DNA from: an uncultured Collinsella sp. | GTDB taxonomy: Bacteria > Actinomycetota > Coriobacteriia > Coriobacteriales > Coriobacteriaceae | Direction: 5' to 3' | Length of the DNA: 39,615 bases | Assembly (NCBI GenBank): GCA_934630735.1 | Contig: CAKTWK010000019.1 | Span: 1-39,615, forward strand | Shown: positions 7,964 to 15,045 of the stretch, one piece after another | Numbering within the stretch: the first letter of the stretch is position 1 | Layout: each line of letters opens with the position of its first letter | Notes under the pieces: generated by a model | Databases searched by the model: none | Told to the model about the DNA's origin: nothing | Seen by the model: the letters and a program-made list of their open reading frames with translations, nothing else | Program-made: the position numbers and the translations under genes

Positions 7964-10333
7964 CTACAGGTCCAGCGCCTTCTTCGCGGCGTCGACCGGG
8001 TCACCATCCATGTAGAACACCGGACTCAGTCCCGAAATAATCTCGGACGAAACGCTCTGCAGGCCCGCGATGGCACTCAGCGGCAAAATCACGCGCTTGG
8101 CGCCGGCGTTTTTGGCCACGCGCATAATGTCCTCGAGCCCGCGGATCTCGTCCATAGAGCCCGACATGCGCAAGATTCCCGGAATCGCCAGCGCGGGCAT
8201 CACCGGGCGGTTGCACGCCGCGGAGCAAAGGCCCACAAACTCGGCGAGCGAAACTTCCTCGGACAGGCCCTTGCTCTGCAGGTCGTTGTAGAACAGCAGA
8301 TAATCCTTGGAGCCAATGTGCATGCCCGGCGCCGCGCGGTTCGCCAGGTTCACAAAGTTGTCGAACGCGGCTTCCAGCGTATCGCGCACCGGCTTGTTAA
8401 AGGCCACGCCCTCGTGCTTAAACTTGCACTCGCCGGCAACGGCCTTATTCTCCAGCTTGTACACGGCAACCTCGCCGCCCTGCGACCTGCCCACGCCAAA
8501 CACGTGGCCGGACAGCAGCGGCCCGTCGGGAATCAGCGTGTCCTCGCTCTGCTCGGGCACGCGCACCACATGCACATCCTGCGGGTTGTCGGCATCCATA
8601 TAGCCCAGGTTAACGTCGATAAACTCGACGCCCGCCATAATCTTGAGCTGCTCCTTTACGCGGCGGCGGCCCTCGATGGCGTAATCCAACAGCCAGCGCA
8701 CGTCGTCCTTGTCCATGGCCTCGTCAGGGAACAGGAGCTTGGCCAGGCCGCTAAAGGTCTTGCGCACGGCGATCTCGTCGCGCTTGTTAAAGTCGCTGTT
8801 AAAGCGGAAGTACCGATCGATATGGTGTGTAAAGTCCTTGCGGCGCATCTCCTTGCAAAACTCCGACAGGCAGTCGGTGATCAGGCCATAATGCCCGGTC
8901 AGCAGGCTCGACCGCATCTTGGGAATCTCCCAGCCCGGCAGGTAATAGTGGATACGGTCGAAGAAGGCCGAATCGTTGTTGAACTCCGGCGGGAACGGGT
9001 CAAACAGGTGCGTGGTCTTAAGGACGTTTTGCACGGTGTCGTTGATGTTGCCCTCAAAGACCATGGAGGCATCGGCGTTAATCTGGTCGCGGCCACGCGC
9101 GTAGCTGCCGCTGGCCATGTAGTCCTTCATGATCTGCACGGCGTTGGTGTCCTTAAAGCGCATGCCGGCGACCTCGTCAAACGTCACACAGTCCCAGTGA
9201 CCCACCAGGCCCACGCGATCGGCCCGCATGGAATTCATGCGGCCGAACAGGTTGGCCGTGGTGGTCTGACCGCCCGAAAGCAAGATAGCGTAGGGCGAGA
9301 CCTCTTTGTAGATATGGCTCTTGCCGGTGCCGCGGGGACCCAGCTCGCACAGATTGTAGTTGCGCTCGATGAGCGGCACCATACGCTCGATAAAGTGCAG
9401 GCGCTCCTTCTCCGAAAGCTCGCTGGGTTCGTAGCCGGCAGAGCGCAGCAGCATGTTGAGCCACTCGTCGCGCGTAAAGTACTGGCGCTCGTCGACCATG
9501 GCATCCAGGTCCAGATTGGGCATCTGGATGGGCGTGAGCGACGCCACGCTAAACGGAGAGTCCTCGGGTCCGCGCTTTTTGCGCTTGGCCTTGGAGCGGC
9601 GCGGCGCATCGTCGCCAAAGACCTCCATGCCAAACTCGTCTTCCTCATCCACGGGATGACGATACTCGATGCTCATAATGCACCAAATACCACCCTGGAG
9701 AATCTTGGAATAGTCGCGCACGTACTCGGCAGGCATCACAAACGGCTCAATGGTCAGGTTGGCAAACGACGCCACATAGATATCTTTATACTCGTCGAGC
9801 TTGGCCGTCACCTTGTCGATGATGGTAAAACGACCCAGCTCGCGGATCTTGGACTTAATGCGCTCGGACTCGTCGGGACGCACGTAGTTATCGGTGAGGA
9901 TCCTGCGAATGCGGCCCAAACCCTCTGCCACGGCATCCTCGTCGTCGGTTGAGCAGTACATACCCAGCAGGTACTCCAGCACAAAGGTGGGCACGTTGGC
10001 GCCGCGCTTCATAAGGGCCGTCAGGTCCTTGCGCACGATCTTGCCAGCAAAGTGCTCAAGCAGCTTGCCGTCCAACCCATCCATGTCGTAGCCGTCGTCC
10101 TCGGGAGCCTCGGCCACAGCCTGATCATAACCGTCGGTCGAGAATTCGTCCTCGGCGTTCACCGCAGCCTCAACGGGCGCGGCAGCAACCGGCTCCGGGG
10201 CAGGCGCAACAGCCTCAGTCGCCGGGGCCTCCGCAGCAGGCACGGCCTCCCCTGCAGGCACCGCAGCCTGCACGGGCGCATTCACATCAATCGAGGGAAC
10301 TTCCCACAGATCGTCATCATGACTATCAAACAT
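7964..10333 (-). CDS. brxL: BREX Lon-like ATPase/protease BrxL
   Basis: A 789-aa AAA+ protein of type 1 BREX. The Walker A motif GPRGTGKSH lies near residue 335, followed by the Walker B-like CVTFDEVAG and the FEGNIN and FFDRIHYYLPGWEIPK segments characteristic of BrxL; the Lon-like C-terminal domain ends in GAKRVILPLS. In known systems BrxL is a ring-forming DNA-binding ATPase needed for phage exclusion. Odd here is an N-terminal extension: residues 20-65 are Ala/Pro/Glu-rich and look disordered, making it longer than the usual ~680 aa. I chose ATG 10333 over GTG 10342 because AGGAG is 8 nt ahead of it. It starts 11 bases after the pglZ stop, so coupling is likely. Confidence 0.93.
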   Translation of the reverse strand: MFDSHDDDLWEVPSIDVNAPVQAAVPAGEAVPAAEAPATEAVAPAPEPVAAAPVEAAVNAEDEFSTDGYDQAVAEAPEDDGYDMDGLDGKLLEHFAGKIVRKDLTALMKRGANVPTFVLEYLLGMYCSTDDEDAVAEGLGRIRRILTDNYVRPDESERIKSKIRELGRFTIIDKVTAKLDEYKDIYVASFANLTIEPFVMPAEYVRDYSKILQGGIWCIMSIEYRHPVDEEDEFGMEVFGDDAPRRSKAKRKKRGPEDSPFSVASLTPIQMPNLDLDAMVDERQYFTRDEWLNMLLRSAGYEPSELSEKERLHFIERMVPLIERNYNLCELGPRGTGKSHIYKEVSPYAILLSGGQTTTANLFGRMNSMRADRVGLVGHWDCVTFDEVAGMRFKDTNAVQIMKDYMASGSYARGRDQINADASMVFEGNINDTVQNVLKTTHLFDPFPPEFNNDSAFFDRIHYYLPGWEIPKMRSSLLTGHYGLITDCLSEFCKEMRRKDFTHHIDRYFRFNSDFNKRDEIAVRKTFSGLAKLLFPDEAMDKDDVRWLLDYAIEGRRRVKEQLKIMAGVEFIDVNLGYMDADNPQDVHVVRVPEQSEDTLIPDGPLLSGHVFGVGRSQGGEVAVYKLENKAVAGECKFKHEGVAFNKPVRDTLEAAFDNFVNLANRAAPGMHIGSKDYLLFYNDLQSKGLSEEVSLAEFVGLCSAACNRPVMPALAIPGILRMSGSMDEIRGLEDIMRVAKNAGAKRVILPLSAIAGLQSVSSEIISGLSPVFYMDGDPVDAAKKALDL

Positions 10334-10344
10334 AGCGCACACTC

Positions 10345-13053
10345 CTAAAAACCAAAGTCAGCAACAGGGGCAAACGAAACAGCGATGGTATACGTCTCGC
10401 GCCAAACGATCTTGCCCGTCTCGCGCTCGCGGCAGACCAGATAGTACGGACCCTTGGCCGAGAATCCATCCGCCGCATGCAACGCAAACTTGGCATGCAC
10501 CACGCGCTCCTGCGAGTTAACAGAAGTCTTGTTGGCATGCGCTTTGACCGTATCGCTCACCTCGTTGCCGCTTGCGTCGGTAAACACCAGCTCATACTCG
10601 CACGGCAAGACCTTGCCTTGGGCGGGTTCTTCCTGGATCAAGTTGACCGAGAAGAGCGAGTTGGTCACTCGGCGTCCCTCACTTAGCACGCGCAGCGTCG
10701 CCACGCGCGTATCGACAAAGTCCTTGGAACCCGAGCGCGCACGCCAAAAACCGATAACGGGCACGCAGAGCTCCTGCAGGCTCATGCCGCCGTGGACGTA
10801 GTTGTTAGTGCCGCCGGGACGCTTGAGGTGCACGTTCTCGCGCGGGGCAAATCCCTCAAAACCGGCACCCAAACGTCCCATGCCAACATTAACAAACACC
10901 CCGCATGCCTCTTCCGAAAGCTTGGCCACGGCCTCGTTGGGCACCACCAGATGACGCTTGCCGTGCATGACAGGAGCGTCAAGGAAGGGAAGGTCTGGCT
11001 TGCCGAGCATCTGGCACTCGTTGAGCTCACGACGCGTGTAGATGAAGCCGTGATCCGCCGTCATAACAACACGCGCGCCCGGGGCGTCGGTGCACACGCG
11101 GCGCGCCAACGCGGCAAGTTCCTCCACGGTGTCCGCGCAGGCATCGAAAACGTCATCCTGCGTAGCTGCCTTCTCGCCCGTGGTATCGATCTTGTTGTGG
11201 TAGAGATAAACGAGCCTGGAGTCTTTGAGCAGCGCTTTGCGCTCGGTTCCCGCCATGTTGAGGTATGCGCTCGAGCGCAAAGCGCGGGCCGTGGGCTCAA
11301 CGTGGGTAAGTACGGCCTCGCGCTGCGGAGTCGTCGCAGTGGGCATGCCGTCAGCCAACACAAACGAGCCATCCGCTGCAAGTTCAAGCGCTTGATGCGG
11401 CAGCAGCGCGGGCATGCCCACCTCGGTGATGGAGGGAAAGACCGCCTGCATGCTAGAAACCCTGACGTTGCCGCCGCGCTCGCGCTCGAGAAGCGCCGCG
11501 ACATCACGGGCCACCTCATAGCGCAGCGCGTCGCTTACGATAACGACCGTCGTTTTGGCAGACCCCACAAAGGTGGGCAGCACATGCCAGTAGAATTCAT
11601 CCTGCCGTGCAGGGCCATCGATGTAGCCGCAATCGGCCCACTCCCCTTGCGCAGCTGATGTCCAGCAGGCATTGGCATCGGCCAAAAACCAGTTGCTGTA
11701 GAGATTCTCCGCCCAGTCCACCACGGCTCGGGCAGGTTCCTCGAGTACATCGCACTCGACGGAGCGCGCCCGCAGATACGCGGTGCACATATGACGATAG
11801 GCGGCATCCATGGCATACCAATCGGACGTGTAGGCATCCCACACCTGCTGGGGCTGCGCCAGATGGAACCCGCCCGCGTGTGCCTGCCTAAACGCGCACA
11901 TATCGGCCACAGCGGCAAGCAAGTCAAAGTAGCTCTCGACACGACGGTACCAGCTTAGGTCGCAGCGACGCGCAGCAAATGTGCGCGCATCCTCAACACG
12001 GTCCGCGCCCTGGGCAAACGAGCAGAACAGCTGCGAGAGCACGGCCTCATTGACGCACGGAAACACATCGAACGAGGTCAGCACATCGATCGGCAAGGTC
12101 TCGAACCGCGCAAAGAGTCCACGGGCATCCTCTACCAAACGGCAGATCTCAAATAGGTCCTCGCTCGATGCCCGGGCATCGGCGGCCTGGTCCCACGTGC
12201 GCACCGCCTCAAGGCAATAGGGGCCGTAGGCGGGAGCTACATAGCTTTCGAGTCCCTTGAGCGCCCCCTCGGGAAGCGCGGTGGATGCCGCCGTGATGAG
12301 CACATGGGATGCCAGCGCAAGCAGCGAATCGCGCTCATACAGCGGCCCCTCAAACCCATAGCAACGCAAAATGAAGGCAGAGAGGACATCACGCACACAG
12401 TACTTGTCCGCCAACTCGGCCAGTGCCTCGGGGCCCTCGTGCAGCAGCGTGGTCATACAACCGCGCAGTACAAACGCGGGCCGCGCGTCGCCAACCTCTT
12501 TACCGCCAAAAATCACCGTAAGGATACCGAGTTCGATATCGGATGCGCACAAGGCATGTGGAACACACGCGGAAAATTTAGCGCAGCGGGACTTGGCATC
12601 AAAGAACGCCTTGTGCTCGCGCAGACTCTCGCGCACGGCATCGATGTTCTCGATACCAAGCTGATCGGCCAAAAGCGAAAGATAGTCAGCCTGGAACCGA
12701 TCGGCATACAGCTCGACATCGGCAAGCCAATCGCCCTCAAGCCTGCCGCGCGGACAACGGCGATACAGCAAGATATCGCTCGCAAGGTCATCGCGGTTGA
12801 TAAGCTTCTTAACGGCAAACATGCGGCCCTCGCAGGCCTCAACAAACCGCACTGGGCGCTCAAAGTCACCGTGAGCGGGCATAACGCCAGCATCGGCACC
12901 CGCGCCGTCGAAACCCTCGGCGGCCAATCGCTCAAACTCAGGGGCAAACTCGCCGTCCGCATCGTGCCAAACCACCACACGGCGGGGCATACATGCGGGC
13001 AACGGTTGCAAAAACCGCAGTTTGAGCTGTTCTTCTACATCGATCTTGGGCAT
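10345..13053 (-). CDS. pglZ: BREX alkaline-phosphatase-fold protein PglZ
   Basis: A 902-aa core BREX component. The PglZ domain is recognisable from TVVIVSDALRYEVARDV (metal-binding Asp near residue 508), the SSMQAVFPSITEVGMPALLP segment, and VVMTADHGFIYTR (near residue 670), where Asp and His complete an alkaline-phosphatase-like metal site. The following KRHLVVPNEAV and GGMSLQELCVPVI stretches are typical of the type 1 branch. The first 480 residues are a helical region of unassigned function. In characterised systems PglZ works with PglX in modification and is essential for defence. ATG 13053 follows TAAGGA at 6 nt, 23 bases after the pglX C-terminal gene. Confidence 0.95.
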   Translation of the reverse strand: MPKIDVEEQLKLRFLQPLPACMPRRVVVWHDADGEFAPEFERLAAEGFDGAGADAGVMPAHGDFERPVRFVEACEGRMFAVKKLINRDDLASDILLYRRCPRGRLEGDWLADVELYADRFQADYLSLLADQLGIENIDAVRESLREHKAFFDAKSRCAKFSACVPHALCASDIELGILTVIFGGKEVGDARPAFVLRGCMTTLLHEGPEALAELADKYCVRDVLSAFILRCYGFEGPLYERDSLLALASHVLITAASTALPEGALKGLESYVAPAYGPYCLEAVRTWDQAADARASSEDLFEICRLVEDARGLFARFETLPIDVLTSFDVFPCVNEAVLSQLFCSFAQGADRVEDARTFAARRCDLSWYRRVESYFDLLAAVADMCAFRQAHAGGFHLAQPQQVWDAYTSDWYAMDAAYRHMCTAYLRARSVECDVLEEPARAVVDWAENLYSNWFLADANACWTSAAQGEWADCGYIDGPARQDEFYWHVLPTFVGSAKTTVVIVSDALRYEVARDVAALLERERGGNVRVSSMQAVFPSITEVGMPALLPHQALELAADGSFVLADGMPTATTPQREAVLTHVEPTARALRSSAYLNMAGTERKALLKDSRLVYLYHNKIDTTGEKAATQDDVFDACADTVEELAALARRVCTDAPGARVVMTADHGFIYTRRELNECQMLGKPDLPFLDAPVMHGKRHLVVPNEAVAKLSEEACGVFVNVGMGRLGAGFEGFAPRENVHLKRPGGTNNYVHGGMSLQELCVPVIGFWRARSGSKDFVDTRVATLRVLSEGRRVTNSLFSVNLIQEEPAQGKVLPCEYELVFTDASGNEVSDTVKAHANKTSVNSQERVVHAKFALHAADGFSAKGPYYLVCRERETGKIVWRETYTIAVSFAPVADFGF

Positions 13054-13076
13054 GAATATCCTTACCGTATCTGCAG

Positions 13077-14045
13077 TTACTTGATCTTTGCCAGCACATC
13101 CTGAAACTTGGCGTAGTTGACCTTGACGCCGTCATCCAGGTCGATCTTAATCATCTGGTCTGCCAAGTGATGCAGCTTCTCCTCGTAGCCAATGGTCTCT
13201 TTGAGCTGGTCGTTGAGCTTTTTGACGCGCTTATCCAAGCGCACGCGCTCGCCGCGCTCGGCACTGGCAAGGGCATCGTTGGCATAGCCGATCTGCGAGC
13301 GATAGCGCTCCTGCTGCTCATGCACATAGTCGGTGCGGATGCGAGCCAACAGGTCGGGCTGATAGCGATGCATGTAAACAAGGCACTTGAAGCCGTTCTT
13401 TTTTCCACTGTCGAACAGCCAGTAGATGGGACGCTTCTTATAGGTCTGGCAGTGGTCCTTAAAGAAGTCCTTCAAAAAGTAGGTGCGGATTACCTCTCGC
13501 GAGGTGCCCTTGCCGCCGAGCGCCTCGGCAATAAAGACCAGGTTCTGCTCGAGCGTCTCCTCGCCGTACACGGTACGCACAAAGTCGATAAAGTAGCGCA
13601 CGATGTCGTCGTCAAAGTACTCATCGTCGGTGATGGGCAGCACGTTATCGCTATCGGGCATAAAGGTCACGTGCGCGGGATCAGACATCTTTGACAGATA
13701 GTCGTCGACCGTGGCGCCCTGATCGGCCAGGACCAGTCCGTCCACATCCAGCGAATAGCGACCAAACATGCACCCCACGGCATAGCTTATGAGCGAGGTG
13801 ATCTCGTCGCGCTTGGTACGCACGTATTTGTTGCCTTTATAGCTCTCGGGAATCTCATCTGCGGTATCGAAGATGCGCGCCACCGAAACGAACTTATCCT
13901 CGACCTCGATGGGCGCTTCGCCTTCCATGTTGTAGATCTTGGCAAAGATTCGGTTGAGCTCCTCTTCGTTAGCGCGAAGCTGCTCAAAGCGAGCATTGAC
14001 CTCGGCCTTGCGGGCCTCGTATTTATCTTGAAGTAAAGTGGCCAT
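13077..14045 (-). CDS. pglX: C-terminal part of split BREX methyltransferase PglX
   Basis: 322 aa that align, from memory of the family, with the last third of type 1 PglX: ANEEELNRIF, SYAVGCMFGRYSLDVDGL, KTYKKRPIYWLF-like (here TYKKRPIYWLFDSGKKNGF), CLVYMHRYQPDLLARIRTDYV and the C-terminal IDLDDGVKVNYAKF. It has no SAM or NPPY motif of its own, so it must act with the N-terminal part if it is functional. In single-chain PglX these residues follow directly after the SWDFKRxPLV motif with which the upstream piece ends. A TAA codon lies just before the reading frame. I chose ATG 14045 (MATLLQDKYEARK), about 9 nt after GAGAGGG; ATG 14063 is the alternative. GC-rich codon use matches the rest of the operon, unlike the gene upstream. 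Confidence 0.93.
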   Translation of the reverse strand: MATLLQDKYEARKAEVNARFEQLRANEEELNRIFAKIYNMEGEAPIEVEDKFVSVARIFDTADEIPESYKGNKYVRTKRDEITSLISYAVGCMFGRYSLDVDGLVLADQGATVDDYLSKMSDPAHVTFMPDSDNVLPITDDEYFDDDIVRYFIDFVRTVYGEETLEQNLVFIAEALGGKGTSREVIRTYFLKDFFKDHCQTYKKRPIYWLFDSGKKNGFKCLVYMHRYQPDLLARIRTDYVHEQQERYRSQIGYANDALASAERGERVRLDKRVKKLNDQLKETIGYEEKLHHLADQMIKIDLDDGVKVNYAKFQDVLAKIK

Positions 14046-14190
14046 ATTTGACCGCCCTCTCATTTAAAAACGCCGACTAATTTCATTAAAAAGGTCACTT
14101 TCGAGAGACAGCGAGCCTCTTTGCGATAAAAAACGTTGGAAGCTCATTCGACCCACCGTTCTTCGCAATCAAAGATGAAACATCTCTTAC

Positions 14191-15036
14191 TCACTGATTT
14201 GCGTCACCAGTAAGTTCCCATTTTCGATTAGAACGTGAATAAGCAATAAGCCCTTGGGCCTTCAGCTCACCAAGTAATTTATCTAAATTACGCTTAGATA
14301 GCTCACAGTCCTTCCCGAGATCATCTTTATTTGAGTAAGACCCCTTCGATATTCGAGACAAAACCAATTGGCGTTTGTTTTCCCACTCCCGTTCTGTGGC
14401 CTCTTTCTTGCGGGCAATTTCTTCCGCCTCGTATATAGCCTCGGACTTAACCACAGCAATCCAATCAATGAGAGTGCTGCATTTAAGAAATAAACGAGAA
14501 CTCACCTCAAATGAATCCGCTCCAATGAGATCTTTTCCTGGCATACCGTTTTCAAAAGCAATGAAATCTACACCGTTCTTATCGACCATTTGGAAGCGAC
14601 AATGTGCCAACGAATTTCTAATAATCCGAAATAAATCAAGCACAAAATTGCTGCTGATGAGCACCGCAACGCGATTTGAGGTACAAGTTGAAGCAAAATT
14701 TCCAGGCATACCAGCATCAACAAACCTATTTTTCATCTCTTCTTTTCGTGTGGCCGTAAATAACGTCGACCCATCGCAGAGATTGGCAACTTCCAATAAT
14801 CTTCGGTGAAGATACCCGGATTTAGGAGGAGTGCTATCGGCCCATCCATAATCAAGAAGCGATAGCCCTCTGCTACTCACACCTTTACAAGGAGATTCAA
14901 CCAGAAAAAACTGAATAATAGAATCCATAACGTCGTTATGGTCATCAACCTTAACAGCCTTTATCCAGCTTGGCTTAGGTTCGACATATTCAATTTTAGT
15001 CTTATCAACAGGCTTGCGCCTCTTCTTTTCAGCCAT
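14191..15036 (-). CDS. HEPN-like and winged-helix protein inserted between the two pglX parts
   Basis: 281 aa, not a known BREX component. Around residue 140 it reads FRIIRNSLAHCRF, an RNxxAH (R140-x4-H145) motif typical of HEPN domains, many of which are metal-independent RNases in toxins and phage-defence proteins. Residues 222-276 (VLSRISKGSYSNKDDLGKDC... to RKWELTG) have the pattern of a winged helix-turn-helix, and a basic N-terminus (AEKKRRKPVDK) could bind nucleic acid. The gene is visibly AT-richer than its neighbours, which suggests acquisition. I prefer ATG 15036, five nt after AGGTGA, over GTG 15045; the pglX stop codon is 10 bases away, so translation may be coupled. Functional role (abortive-infection effector, regulator or antagonist) is inference; HEPN folding is not proven by the motif alone. 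Confidence 0.75.
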   Translation of the reverse strand: MAEKKRRKPVDKTKIEYVEPKPSWIKAVKVDDHNDVMDSIIQFFLVESPCKGVSSRGLSLLDYGWADSTPPKSGYLHRRLLEVANLCDGSTLFTATRKEEMKNRFVDAGMPGNFASTCTSNRVAVLISSNFVLDLFRIIRNSLAHCRFQMVDKNGVDFIAFENGMPGKDLIGADSFEVSSRLFLKCSTLIDWIAVVKSEAIYEAEEIARKKEATEREWENKRQLVLSRISKGSYSNKDDLGKDCELSKRNLDKLLGELKAQGLIAYSRSNRKWELTGDANQ

Positions 15037-15045
15037 GACGATCAC

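Noticed and set aside
8318..9952. 544-codon open frame on the plus strand opposite brxL
   Set aside because: Shadow of the BrxL frame; the real gene has Walker motifs and family-specific segments, the shadow has none.
14046..15036. HEPN gene region as a frameshifted stretch of pglX
   Set aside because: Its product is unrelated to PglX, lower in GC and intact from start to stop, while both PglX parts already account for the full length.
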